Shown here: positions 1 through 9,124 of the stretch, piece by piece
How positions within the stretch are numbered: the stretch's first letter is position 1
Layout: each line of letters begins with the position of its first letter
Virus record (IMG/VR): IMGVR_UViG_3300013006_000130
Location: 1 to 23,616 of that record
From: a virus
DNA length: 23,616 bases
Strand: one strand, 5' to 3'
Notes under the pieces: model-generated
Database searches by the model: none
The model's input: only the letters and a program-made list of their open reading frames with translations
Told to the model about the DNA's origin: nothing
Made by a program: the position numbers and the translations under genes

Positions 1-785
1 ATTGAAATTTCTTCTTCAGAAGTATTGCTGTAGATGTATTTTCCAGCATCGGAGTCCCAACGTGGTGTTTCTCCTCGTGCGATTGCTTCAAGGTATTCAG
101 TTGCTTTTTTAGAATAAACATCTTCCCAAGTAAGTTCATCTTCAATCCAAGAAGTCATTGTTTCTTCATTTTCGTGAACAGATCCCGCGTCTTCGTACAT
201 AACAGTTTGGATAACTGTGTAGAATGCACCTTTTGGTGTTTTTGCTTTGGTTAATTCAAGGATAATGTCACGACCCGTTGTCGCATCTGTAATATCACCT
301 TTAGCTCTCCAAATAGGAATAATTTTGTCAAGGATTCCTTCGTTTTTGTAATTGTGTTTAAAACGCCAGAATTTAACTCCGTCCGACTCATTATCACGGT
401 CAATTACTTTAACAATATAAAACTTACGTGGTTTATATTGTTTAGCAAGTTCCTTGTCAGAATCTCTACCCGTAGACATAAGAACATCATAAACTTCACT
501 TAAAGGTGAACGCTCATTGTCATTTTTTCCTGGATCATAAAATTTCTGCCATTTTCCATCTACTTGAATCTCGTGAAACCATACTTCTTTAAAAGGTGAA
601 GAACCATCAGGTGTTGGTAAGATTCTTAATCTTTTTTGACCTTGTTTTTCGTTATCCTTAAGTATTGCAGCAAAATACTTTTTCATTCTTTCTTCTTGTG
701 TGAATTTTGCAGTGGAAGAAGAGCCACCTTGTTTTGCATTCTCATACTGAGCCAAAACCGCATCTAAAACATTGTTTGTCGCCAT
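1..785 (-). CDS. 32: gp32-like single-stranded DNA-binding protein, 3' end outside window
   Basis: I translated this frame by hand; it is open from an ATG at 783-785 to the left edge (about 261 codons). The protein would coat ssDNA during replication, recombination and repair. An N-terminal helical segment is followed by a gp32 core pattern: RLRILPTP (about residues 52-59), PFKEVWFHE, then VDGKW, which aligns with T4 gp32 (IRFLPS, PFAILVNHG, KNGKW). Downstream are KPRKFYIVKVI and FWRFKHNYKNEGILDKI, matching the T4 NILVVKD and KYRFGKKIWDKI segments. The histidine of the T4 zinc site is kept (H71), but the CPVC pair aligns with SPLS (residues 93-96), and I find no cysteine in the visible protein. 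The acidic C-terminal tail lies outside the window. The leader has no Shine-Dalgarno sequence; AATAAATA lies 6 nt upstream of the ATG. GC-rich codons are commoner than in the neighbours, which suits high expression. Family assignment is from recalled T4 sequence, without a search. Confidence 0.85.
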   Translation of the reverse strand, partial: MATNNVLDAVLAQYENAKQGGSSSTAKFTQEERMKKYFAAILKDNEKQGQKRLRILPTPDGSSPFKEVWFHEIQVDGKWQKFYDPGKNDNERSPLSEVYDVLMSTGRDSDKELAKQYKPRKFYIVKVIDRDNESDGVKFWRFKHNYKNEGILDKIIPIWRAKGDITDATTGRDIILELTKAKTPKGAFYTVIQTVMYEDAGSVHENEETMTSWIEDELTWEDVYSKKATEYLEAIARGETPRWDSDAGKYIYSNTSEEEIS

Positions 786-851
786 ATATATTATTTATTA
801 AAAGTTTACAATAGAAAGTATAGTTAAATTTTGTGTCGCAGTCAACAAGAA

Positions 852-882
852 ATTTTAAAGTCGTCTTGTACGACCTTAAAAT
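852..882 (-). terminator. Stem-loop at the end of gene 882-1556
   Basis: Arms 852-864 and 870-882 can form 13 base pairs with one imperfect position around the 5-nt loop 865-869. The hairpin overlaps the last base of the stop codon of the gene at 882-1556. The U-tract on the minus strand is short and interrupted, so termination may be weak, or the stem may act as a processing or stability element in front of the gp32-like gene. Confidence 0.5.
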
Positions 883-1556
883 TATCTCATCATATTGTTT
901 TCGTCTTCGTCTTCATAATCATTAAAAGAAGTTTTTACTTCTTCTGGTGAGTATTCTTCCACATCATCAGATGTTAAAACATATTCATTTTTACCTGATT
1001 GTCTCATTTCTTCTTGTTTGTCAACAAAGAAATCTGATAACTTTTGTTTAAATGGTCCCGAATCTAAACTTCTTAATTCAAGTTTTTCTTCTGGTGTTTT
1101 TGGTCTAAACTGATCAAATTTAGTTTCAAGACTATTAATCTTTTGTACCAATTGATCCATTTCACCTAATTTTGATTCTAAATTTGATAATTGTGTAAAT
1201 AAATTATTAAAATATTCTTCTTGTTTATCTGACATAGTTTTTTGTGTGTCGACAAGGTCTGTAATATCAATTTCTTCTTCGCCACCTTCTTCGTCGGCAC
1301 CAATTTCTTCCACATCAGCGTCAGCTTCAACATCGATTGGTTCACCTTCTGTTGGTGGTGCTGGTGTCGCGGGTGCACCTGCTGCCGGTGCTCCTGCTGC
1401 TGGTGGTGGGACTTCACCACCTATTGGTGCTTCACCTCCTGGGGGTGGTGGTGCTCCTAATTCGTCTCCTGGGGGAGGGGGAACTTGTTCCATAATGTAT
1501 TTGTTAATACTATTGTATCTTGCAATTTCTTCTAAAATTTTTTGATCTACACTCAT
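882..1556 (-). CDS. Hypothetical acidic phage protein with Pro/Ala-rich linker and coiled coil
   Basis: I cannot assign a function. The 224-residue protein has an N-terminal helical segment (1-24), a proline/alanine/glycine-rich stretch (about 25-70, with PPPP runs and PAAGAPAAGAP), a strongly acidic segment (about 71-100), a likely coiled coil (about 104-150, including QLSNLESKLGEMDQLVQKIN), then a conserved-looking segment with PEEKLELRSLDSGPF and an acidic tail ending DYEDEDENNMMR. There is no signal peptide or membrane segment. The start follows the upstream stop by one nucleotide (TAA-G-ATG), so translation is probably coupled to the 74-residue gene. The layout of an extended linker between helical parts suits a virion or scaffold-like protein, but that is only inference. 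Confidence 0.75.
   Translation of the reverse strand: MSVDQKILEEIARYNSINKYIMEQVPPPPGDELGAPPPPGGEAPIGGEVPPPAAGAPAAGAPATPAPPTEGEPIDVEADADVEEIGADEEGGEEEIDITDLVDTQKTMSDKQEEYFNNLFTQLSNLESKLGEMDQLVQKINSLETKFDQFRPKTPEEKLELRSLDSGPFKQKLSDFFVDKQEEMRQSGKNEYVLTSDDVEEYSPEEVKTSFNDYEDEDENNMMR
1345..1490 (-). repeat. GC-rich low-complexity tract coding for the Pro/Ala linker
   Basis: Imperfect short repeats of proline, alanine and glycine codons (plus strand rich in GGTGG and GCTGCTGG units) form a GC-rich island in otherwise AT-rich DNA. It encodes the linker of the gene at 882-1556 and creates spurious open frames on the other strand. Confidence 0.6.
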
Positions 1557-1557
1557 C

Positions 1558-1782
1558 TTATCCGTTCAATAATGTTTTTATTCCAGATTTTGTTTCAACC
1601 TGAATTTTTTTAAATTGTTTCATTGTATTATCAACTCTTTCAATTAGACCATCTTTCATTCTAACTGTGTAGCAATCACCAGTATCTAAATCACATACTT
1701 CTTTAAATCCATTACCAGCGTCTTTTTCTGACATTCTTGTGTTCTTACCTAAGTAATTGTCCAATATTAGTTTTGTGTTCAT
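1558..1782 (-). CDS. Small hypothetical phage protein, 74 aa
   Basis: Function unknown. The protein is hydrophilic and has two cysteines six residues apart (VCDLDTGDCYTVR, around residues 29-41), followed by KDGLIERVD, which looks like a compact beta-hairpin unit, then a basic C-terminal part. There is no membrane segment. The leader has a TATAAATA box with 11 nt between it and the ATG. The stop is one nucleotide from the next start, so the two small genes form a coupled pair downstream of the hub gene. The position suggests a late, virion-related or assembly role, but nothing in the sequence proves this. Confidence 0.7.
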   Translation of the reverse strand: MNTKLILDNYLGKNTRMSEKDAGNGFKEVCDLDTGDCYTVRMKDGLIERVDNTMKQFKKIQVETKSGIKTLLNG

Positions 1783-1793
1783 ATTTTTTTATT

Positions 1794-1805
1794 TATTTAT
1801 AAATA
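1794..1805 (-). promoter_or_regulatory. Candidate T4-type late promoter box TATAAATA
   Basis: The 12-bp palindrome TATTTATAAATA places TATAAATA on the minus strand at 1794-1801, 11 nt before the start of the 74-residue gene. TATAAATA is the T4 late-promoter -10 consensus. The same 12-bp palindrome lies 12 nt before the start of the gene at 9125-14338. The intergenic DNA is so AT-rich that chance occurrences are expected, so this is a candidate only. Confidence 0.4.
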
Positions 1806-1829
1806 TCTATTAAAGATAAAAAATTTACT

Positions 1830-4800
1830 TTATATTAAAATTGGGGTACCACTTTGGTTATATTCAAAATTTAAGTTAAATATTCTATAATAATCAGTTC
1901 TTGTTGGGTCTGGACTACCGTCACTTTTAATTGGGGTTGATTTCACATCAAATTTTAAATAATACTTACCAACTTGATCATTAATTGGTTCTCCAAGACA
2001 TGTTAATTGATCAAAAATTTCATTAAAAGTCATATTAAATGTTTGTCCATCACTTGATACATATTGTGTTCCAAGAGGAATAATTCCACTTCCAGCACAA
2101 ATAGATGTTGATGCGTTCAAAATAAGTATATCAACATAAAATATTTTTCTTTTGTCTGCTTTAGGGTTTAAACTAATTATTAAACCGTTTACAATGTTTC
2201 CAACACTAGCTGAAAGTAATTTTGGTTCAAATAAGAATATCGGAATTTCTGGTTCTTGTGGTGGTTGTACAACTGGTTTTGGTTGATTACTCAAAACAAA
2301 ACTAACAGCTTCTGAAACTTTTTGGATGTATTCTTTCTTAACTTGTTCAGTTAATGATACCCAAACATTTTTTTCAAACGGAAAATTATTAACAATAAAT
2401 TCGGAAATAGCAACAATATATGATTGTATATTTGTTACAGAATCTGTTGGTATATTCACAATTTGTGAAACTAAAATTTTTTCTTTATACTTTTCACCCA
2501 AAAATCTTATATGTGAGTCAAAATCAGTAAACACAGCATGTGGTTTTTGACCGCTAGAATAATTTACACAAACATAACTATTATTGAAATAACTTTTTGA
2601 TATTTCACCATAATTAAAATTCAAAGGTACTGAAGCAAAATTATTATTGTAGCTTGATAAACTTTCACCATTTTTACTATTAAGATAAACTAATGAAAAT
2701 AATGTATTAATAAACGCACTTATTTGTTGTGGTGGTGTTCCTTGTATTGCTGTTTGATTAATAATTTGTGTAATTTTATTATAAGCATCACCAATAGTTA
2801 TTACTGTTTGAGTTGGTGTCGTTGCCGTATAACTTGTATAAGAAGGATTTAAACCAGTCGAGCAGTTTTGTACTTCACTTGCTTTTGGTTTACTATCTTC
2901 CTGTACTTTATTAGTTGCCGCAGAAGTTTCTTTTATTACGTTATTTGTTTCTGTTGTTTTTTTAACTTCTTCTTCTTCTTTAATCCTCTCTTTAATTGTT
3001 GTAAGGATATTTGTACTTAATGATTGTAATAGTGAATCAATTGCTGGAATACTATAAAATGGTTGTCTTTGACCTTCTATTGAAGTATCGAAACCATTTT
3101 CACTAATTCTATGACTTACATTTGTAATCATATAAGGACCGCTAAACATTGGAATATTTCTAAGGTTAAAATACATTGTTGGTTGTATTAGGGCGCAACC
3201 CAACATATCAATAGAACATTTATAACTTCTATTTCTATATATGTTGTATAGCGAAACACTTTGTGAGGCACTTGTTCTATTTCTTGATTGGTTCGCCATT
3301 TGGTTTAACATCTCAAGAGATTCTGCTGTTGGTTTTCCGACATCTTGACCGATATCCAATTGTTTAAATATTTGTTGGTTTTGTGGTCCAAAGTCTACAT
3401 TGAAACCAACTACTTTATTTGATTTATCCCAATTGGTTTTACCTTCTTGGTTTTCAATCAACGGATTGTCACTTGCTCTTCTCATGTCAAAAGCATCGTC
3501 TCTAAATCTATAATCAGCATTTTCATTCATTGCTAAATGTTGACTAGTAGCATGCGCATACATTGCAACTATTTTTGATCCAGTTTCACGATAGTCAACA
3601 GTTGTGTGTGTCCCAAATAAAGTTTTGGCAAATTCTAAAGTGCCTTCCGGTCTTGGGTTTGGGTTTTTAGACACGTCTTGTACATTGTAGAAATTAGCAT
3701 AAGCCGGTAAAATCCAATACGTAAATCTATTATCAGAAAAAATAGTATTAACAATCCCCAACATATTATTTGTGTGCTGCCATTGACTTATCCTATCTTT
3801 TAATAAAAATATATCAACAAATATTTTCTGTCCAACATCTCTACTTGCTCTATCAACAATTAAAACATCTTCAAATAATGTTTTACTTCGTAGGTCCGCT
3901 CCGGCAATCCAAGAATCGTTCATACCTTTAAAGGCGTCCCACATTTCATATCTTGATATTTCACCAAGATATTCTTTAAATTTAACCCCAGTTTGGTTTT
4001 GTTTAATGGATATGCTACCTAGTTTGTTTCTAACTGATGTTAAAGTATTATCTAAAATTAAATTCAAATATGTTTCACCATCCCTTATGTAACTATTCAT
4101 AAGACCAAAAAACTTATTCATTGTTAAAGTTGGGTCTTTTAATTTTTGTGTTGCATACAATTTAATCATTGGAGCATAAAATTTCACATTATTTTCTGTG
4201 AACTCCATATCCATATCAATAAAGAAATCTGTAATATATGAACCATTATTTGTATATTCTAATTCTGGTATTTCAGAAAAACCAACATAGGTTTCTAATG
4301 CTTTCCAAGTTTCTGGACTTTGTGTTTTAGATTGTGCTAATGTAATTGTGCCTCCTTGTGTTGGTAATAAACCAGGTGAATTTTGTACATAACCGGCCCA
4401 GGTGTAAGGATCTTGTATAAAATCTGTTGAAAACGTGTAAAACATTTTTTTATCAAAATTAGATGGATTACCGTATTTGAATACAACTTGGTAGTCCATA
4501 AATGTTTCAATTGTTTTTTGAAAAGACTTTTTTTGGTTTTCTGTTATTTCATTTATTAATGCACTTCCGGTTAAACCTTCTGGATTAATCGTCTTAAACA
4601 TTGTTTTCATCAAGCCTTGGAAATTTTCATATGTTTCTTCAACAGTGATTTCATCTTCCCTTGGTTGTAAATTACTCTCAAAGTCATAAACAGACGTACT
4701 AAACAATAAAAATTGTTTTTCAAATTGATCTAATATTTCTGGTGTAAATGTTGTAAATAATTCACTTATTTTTGAATATTTTGTTGGGTCTCCGAAAATT

Positions 4801-7800
4801 CCAAAGTTTTGTTGCTCTTCTTCGTTTGTAAAAATTTCTCTTATGTATTCGTCTGGTTGTGGTTTTGCTAATTTTGAATTATCAAAATAACCGTAGTTTG
4901 GCGCTTTCCAGAATAATCTTACAGCTCCATTGTGGAGTGCAGGATTATTACTTATATTAATTTTCATACTACCATTATTATTAAAACATTCTTGTTTTGC
5001 TTGGTTAACATTTGAACCAAAAGATGGTAGAGCGTAAATGGATTTTTTATCTGGTGTAAGGGTATAACAACTCCAAGGAAGACAAATTAATGAACTGTTA
5101 GGTGAAAGAATCCCAGGTCCTTCATTAATTAAGGCACTAGTTGTTGGGATCATTCTAAAGTTTTCACTTAATGCGTTTTGTATACTTGAATTTTGGTAGC
5201 CGGGTATTGGTTTATTTGTAACAATAAATGGTTGTGCCACGGTTGGTGGTGAAACAACAACACCTTGTACTGGACTTATTATGTATGTTCCGGTACTTCC
5301 GGTTGCGCCAGCTAATTGTTGTATTATTGTTGTTCCTGGAGCTAAAGTTGACCCAGACAAAACTAATCCAGGTTCTAAAGCGATAAAGTTTAACGAAACA
5401 ACCTCCAAAGTATTACCTGTAACATAATACGTTCCTTCAATGTTTGTGGTTTGACTAAATAATTTTGTCCCTTTAAAGAAGACGTGAAAATCATCAAGTA
5501 ATTTAGGATAAAATCCAGTATTAATAATTGTTTTTTGATTTAATCCTAATGTGTTAACACCATCTAATACGATATCATAATTGGTGCCATCAACTTGTAA
5601 ATTATATTGTGTTGTTGTCGATGAAAATGCCGGATCATAATTACCAATATAATCTGTGTTATCCCAAATTCCGTCTAAAATATCAACACCATCCAGTTTG
5701 AATTTCTTATATCTATGCCAAATTCCACCATACTTTAAAACCCAAGCATATGGTACTTCGTGAATTGCTCCGAATTTTTTTAATGAAGGAAGTATATAAC
5801 TATTTGTTATTACAGAACCATCTGAATTATATGTCTTATATTTATCTCTTAATGTTGCCAGCGGTAAACTATTTAAAAATAAATAAGCCGCTGCCTTATA
5901 CGGTGATTTTTCAATTAAACTATATCTAAATTCATATAAACCTTTTTGGATTGCGTTTGTAAAATATGGTGTATTAAATAATGATGTTGTTTGTCTTGCA
6001 ACAAGTTTACCGTCATAATTTTCATAAACAACATCTCCTTCGGTTGTATATTGTTCTTTAATTTTTCTTTCTTTGTAGAAAGTTTCTAAATTTTGTAAAT
6101 TAAGTGTTTGATCAAAAACACTAGTTTTATAGTTAAAGTTAACAATAGGTAAAAGGTTGTCTTTGTTTTTTACAAGTTTAATAGATTTGTTATACTCTAA
6201 CGTATCGCTTGTTTTAAACACATCTACCTTTGATTGGATTGCTTTGCCATTTGCTAAGTGGTCTTTACACCAATCTAAATCAGTTAGTGGGTATAAATCA
6301 GTAAAATCATAATCATCATTTATAACAGACCCACCAAAATAATTTATTACTGGTTGTTCATTTGTTAAACCAACATTTGGTAGTGCTTTGTCTTCATCTA
6401 ATATTGATCCTTTATACATAAAAAATGAAACGTCCGTATCGTTTTTCAAATATGGTGTATTAATAATTCCACGAATAAAGTTTTGCCAACTTTGTCCCTC
6501 ACCTTGATTTGATATATGTCTTAAAAATCCAGGATAAATTGATGCGTTTATATTATATTGTTTTAATTTTTGAGTTATAAATGGATTGTCATCACTTATT
6601 GCTTTAAGTATGTCTGTTGTTTCTGACTCACCAACATATTGTTGTACATTATTATCCTTAATACTTTTTCGATTAAATTTGGAATAAAATGAATTTACAA
6701 ACATTCTTTCATAAATTTCATAGAAGAATTTTACCTCTTCGGTATTTTGATAAACGTCATTTCCAATTGTAAATTCGGTAGCATTAAAACTAAACCTATT
6801 TGGTCTTTCTAAAAAATTACCAGTTGGTCCATTATCAAATTTTGGTGGGCTAACTTGTGTATAACCTCTTAAAAATTCTTCAACAAATTGTACTTCTGGC
6901 CAAATTTCTGGATTATACGCGTTAAACTGTAACGCTAAGTCATCATCACCGGGATATGCTAATTCGTATTTTTCTTTACCTTCTTCAAGTGAAGACTTTA
7001 TAATTTGTGGCCAAGGATAAATCGGTGAATCTAATTCGGCATTTTTATAATCAACACTTTGTACTGTAAGACTTGTGTTAAAAACTGCCTTTTTTCTGTT
7101 TGCGTCGTCTCTTAAATCCCAAGCTTTTGTGTGAACATCATCCATCATTCTTAAAAAAGCTTCACCTTGCGCAAAAAATACCGCTAAAACATTTCTAATT
7201 GTTGGTTGAAAACCTAATCCATTTGTTGGACTGGAAAACTCGGCTTGAATTTCTTTAGTTATATTTTCTTCAATTTCTTTTTTCTTTATTTCATATTTTT
7301 CTTGGATTTTTTTAATCAAATCTTTATATGATTTTGGTCCTTCAAAATATGTTAAACCAGGATATTCCCCAACATTTGAGTAATCGGTAATTTCTTTGTT
7401 TAGATCATTTCTATATTTAATATATTCTTCACTGGTACTTAAACCAGAAAATGTTTGTCCAATTCTTTTTTTGTATGTTTCAGATATATTAATATCACCA
7501 ATATTTACGTTTTGGAAAAACGTACCTATAGTAATTGGTATTGGTATGTCTTTACCGATAGCAGAATTTGATAATAATATATTATTATATTTTTTTATAA
7601 TTCCATCTAAATCTGTGATTGCTTTTGATTTTTGTTGAGCATCATTAAATTCTGGTTTGTATTTATAAAGAACTGTTTTTTCTTTGTTGTTTTTTATAAA
7701 AACATTTTCATCGTCAAACCATCTTCCTTTCCAAGAATTAACACCAGAATACAAATATATTTCACTGGTGTATTCACCTAGCTTAATCAAATAATCCTCA

Positions 7801-8810
7801 AGTTTATTTAAAACATCTAAATTTTTTTTCTTAAACTTTTCTTCAATTGCTGTTATTAATTTTTCTAATTTTTCCTTTAATTGTAATATTGTTATTTCTG
7901 GAAAATTATCATCGATTAACCCTTTTGATTTATATTCAGAATAAAGTTCTTTCATTTTCTGAAGACCTAAACTACTTGTAACTGTTTCAGTTTTTGAGTT
8001 GCCTCCACTTGAATTTGTTGTTACTGTTGTTGGTTTTGTTATTGAAAGTTGGTACATAGAAGGAACAGCATACATTGCGGCCCAACTTACCTGACTCATA
8101 ATTGTATATTTGTAAGTATAAAACTGACAGTTGATTCTAAAGTTATGTGATGAAGGATCAAAAGAGCTTGTAAACGAATGTAACATCAATGGAAGTCTTA
8201 TTGCTTTACCTAAATAACCTTTTATTGTTAAATAGAAAACAGGATAAGGTAACTGAAAAAATGCGGCATAAGGTGAATTGTTTCCGGCTTCAAATAATGC
8301 TCTACCTTTAATGTCTTCAAATGTTATACTAATTACTGGTAAAAAATCTAAACCATAGTCAATATTTATTTGAGTTATACCAAGTAGTCCATTATCGATA
8401 GCACCTTCAACGCCGTTTGAATATAAACTTTGATTAATATAATAATCATCAGATAAGTTTGGGTTTTGAGTTACCGTAATTTTTGGTTGGTTCACACCCT
8501 TACCTTCTATTGTTCCTTTACCGGTTAATTCGTCAGACCAATTAGTATCTAAAAATTGTTTAAATCCTGGGTTCAAAAAATTAATCTTTCCAACAGATAC
8601 TGTTTTTACAGCTTCATTTGCTGGAACACCAACGGCTAATTTAGTTCTTGGTATTACCGAACATTCAAGGTTGGCATACATTACCAAATCTTCCTGTCTA
8701 ATTAACCTATCTTTAACATTCCCATCGTTATCTATTACTTTGTTTGGGTCTATTACTGATATATTTTGGTAATCAAATTCAACTAATATGTTTTCTGAGT
8801 TATCTTCCAT
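1830..8810 (-). CDS. Giant baseplate hub-like protein, 2326 aa
   Basis: This is probably the central hub or spike-base component of the baseplate. Residues about 1-265 hold a beta-rich region (NIDYGLDFLPVISITFEDI, PVFYLTIKGYLGK, FRINCQFYTYKYTI) with the look of a gp27/gpD-type hub half. Residues about 283-357 are charged and helical. About 1140-1190 contain a GLVLSGSTLAPGTTI...GSTGTYIIS unit, a motif I know from other phage virion proteins. About 1862-1918 carry YKCSIDMLGC and MFSGPYMITNVSHRIS, typical of the closing hub barrel. A charged linker leads to about 2000-2190, which resembles a glucosaminidase fold (YNNNF at 2054-2058, FTDFDSHIRFLGEKY near 2094), and a beta-rich end. T4 gp27 has 391 residues, so most of this protein is insertion or extension. 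The start overlaps the LysM gene by 11 nt, and LysM/hub adjacency is common in contractile tails. The hub call rests on pattern and context. Alternative: a baseplate wedge protein. Confidence 0.65.
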   Translation of the reverse strand: MEDNSENILVEFDYQNISVIDPNKVIDNDGNVKDRLIRQEDLVMYANLECSVIPRTKLAVGVPANEAVKTVSVGKINFLNPGFKQFLDTNWSDELTGKGTIEGKGVNQPKITVTQNPNLSDDYYINQSLYSNGVEGAIDNGLLGITQINIDYGLDFLPVISITFEDIKGRALFEAGNNSPYAAFFQLPYPVFYLTIKGYLGKAIRLPLMLHSFTSSFDPSSHNFRINCQFYTYKYTIMSQVSWAAMYAVPSMYQLSITKPTTVTTNSSGGNSKTETVTSSLGLQKMKELYSEYKSKGLIDDNFPEITILQLKEKLEKLITAIEEKFKKKNLDVLNKLEDYLIKLGEYTSEIYLYSGVNSWKGRWFDDENVFIKNNKEKTVLYKYKPEFNDAQQKSKAITDLDGIIKKYNNILLSNSAIGKDIPIPITIGTFFQNVNIGDINISETYKKRIGQTFSGLSTSEEYIKYRNDLNKEITDYSNVGEYPGLTYFEGPKSYKDLIKKIQEKYEIKKKEIEENITKEIQAEFSSPTNGLGFQPTIRNVLAVFFAQGEAFLRMMDDVHTKAWDLRDDANRKKAVFNTSLTVQSVDYKNAELDSPIYPWPQIIKSSLEEGKEKYELAYPGDDDLALQFNAYNPEIWPEVQFVEEFLRGYTQVSPPKFDNGPTGNFLERPNRFSFNATEFTIGNDVYQNTEEVKFFYEIYERMFVNSFYSKFNRKSIKDNNVQQYVGESETTDILKAISDDNPFITQKLKQYNINASIYPGFLRHISNQGEGQSWQNFIRGIINTPYLKNDTDVSFFMYKGSILDEDKALPNVGLTNEQPVINYFGGSVINDDYDFTDLYPLTDLDWCKDHLANGKAIQSKVDVFKTSDTLEYNKSIKLVKNKDNLLPIVNFNYKTSVFDQTLNLQNLETFYKERKIKEQYTTEGDVVYENYDGKLVARQTTSLFNTPYFTNAIQKGLYEFRYSLIEKSPYKAAAYLFLNSLPLATLRDKYKTYNSDGSVITNSYILPSLKKFGAIHEVPYAWVLKYGGIWHRYKKFKLDGVDILDGIWDNTDYIGNYDPAFSSTTTQYNLQVDGTNYDIVLDGVNTLGLNQKTIINTGFYPKLLDDFHVFFKGTKLFSQTTNIEGTYYVTGNTLEVVSLNFIALEPGLVLSGSTLAPGTTIIQQLAGATGSTGTYIISPVQGVVVSPPTVAQPFIVTNKPIPGYQNSSIQNALSENFRMIPTTSALINEGPGILSPNSSLICLPWSCYTLTPDKKSIYALPSFGSNVNQAKQECFNNNGSMKINISNNPALHNGAVRLFWKAPNYGYFDNSKLAKPQPDEYIREIFTNEEEQQNFGIFGDPTKYSKISELFTTFTPEILDQFEKQFLLFSTSVYDFESNLQPREDEITVEETYENFQGLMKTMFKTINPEGLTGSALINEITENQKKSFQKTIETFMDYQVVFKYGNPSNFDKKMFYTFSTDFIQDPYTWAGYVQNSPGLLPTQGGTITLAQSKTQSPETWKALETYVGFSEIPELEYTNNGSYITDFFIDMDMEFTENNVKFYAPMIKLYATQKLKDPTLTMNKFFGLMNSYIRDGETYLNLILDNTLTSVRNKLGSISIKQNQTGVKFKEYLGEISRYEMWDAFKGMNDSWIAGADLRSKTLFEDVLIVDRASRDVGQKIFVDIFLLKDRISQWQHTNNMLGIVNTIFSDNRFTYWILPAYANFYNVQDVSKNPNPRPEGTLEFAKTLFGTHTTVDYRETGSKIVAMYAHATSQHLAMNENADYRFRDDAFDMRRASDNPLIENQEGKTNWDKSNKVVGFNVDFGPQNQQIFKQLDIGQDVGKPTAESLEMLNQMANQSRNRTSASQSVSLYNIYRNRSYKCSIDMLGCALIQPTMYFNLRNIPMFSGPYMITNVSHRISENGFDTSIEGQRQPFYSIPAIDSLLQSLSTNILTTIKERIKEEEEVKKTTETNNVIKETSAATNKVQEDSKPKASEVQNCSTGLNPSYTSYTATTPTQTVITIGDAYNKITQIINQTAIQGTPPQQISAFINTLFSLVYLNSKNGESLSSYNNNFASVPLNFNYGEISKSYFNNSYVCVNYSSGQKPHAVFTDFDSHIRFLGEKYKEKILVSQIVNIPTDSVTNIQSYIVAISEFIVNNFPFEKNVWVSLTEQVKKEYIQKVSEAVSFVLSNQPKPVVQPPQEPEIPIFLFEPKLLSASVGNIVNGLIISLNPKADKRKIFYVDILILNASTSICAGSGIIPLGTQYVSSDGQTFNMTFNEIFDQLTCLGEPINDQVGKYYLKFDVKSTPIKSDGSPDPTRTDYYRIFNLNFEYNQSGTPILI

Positions 8811-9123
8811 AGTATAGGAAATGGTTATCTATTGCACTTTTATATTCCTGTACAGAAGTTAGTAGCGGATATGGAATTGTCAATACAGCACCATCTGGTA
8901 TATTAGTTTCCATACCGGTATATCTTGGGTTTGCTTGCATAATTAACCAACCAAATAGCGGACTATTATAATATTGTTGTGAAATTTTATCTAATCTTGA
9001 TTGGCCAAATCTATATATATGTTTCTTATCAGATGATTTACTGGCCACATTTACGTATGGTACAACAGTCTGTTGACCATTTTGCAAAAACATTGCATAC
9101 CTATTATAATATTGTTGTGTCAT
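8800..9123 (-). CDS. 53: LysM-type baseplate adaptor, T4 gp53 / P2 gpX-like
   Basis: Residues about 34-86 form one LysM-like unit: HIYRFGQSRLDKISQQYY, then GWLIMQANP, then IPDGAVLTIPYP, matching the family pattern of threshold-spaced (T/R)L..I...YY, W..I..aNp and ipdG..L.IP. In T4 gp53, P2 gpX and related injection systems, such small proteins join the hub or tube to the wedges rather than bind peptidoglycan. At 107 residues it is shorter than T4 gp53 (196) and closer to gpX-type proteins. The ATG comes one nucleotide after the stop of the OmpA-containing gene (TAA-T-ATG), and the 3' end overlaps the hub gene by 11 nt, so all three are probably translated in a coupled way. No Shine-Dalgarno sequence is seen. 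Confidence 0.8.
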   Translation of the reverse strand: MTQQYYNRYAMFLQNGQQTVVPYVNVASKSSDKKHIYRFGQSRLDKISQQYYNSPLFGWLIMQANPRYTGMETNIPDGAVLTIPYPLLTSVQEYKSAIDNHFLYYGR

Positions 9124-9124
9124 A

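Noticed and set aside
1246-1545. Open plus-strand frames over the Pro/Ala tract
   Set aside because: They mirror the GC-rich low-complexity codons of the minus-strand gene; Ser/Ala/Gly or Cys/Trp-rich products have no start context and no family resemblance.
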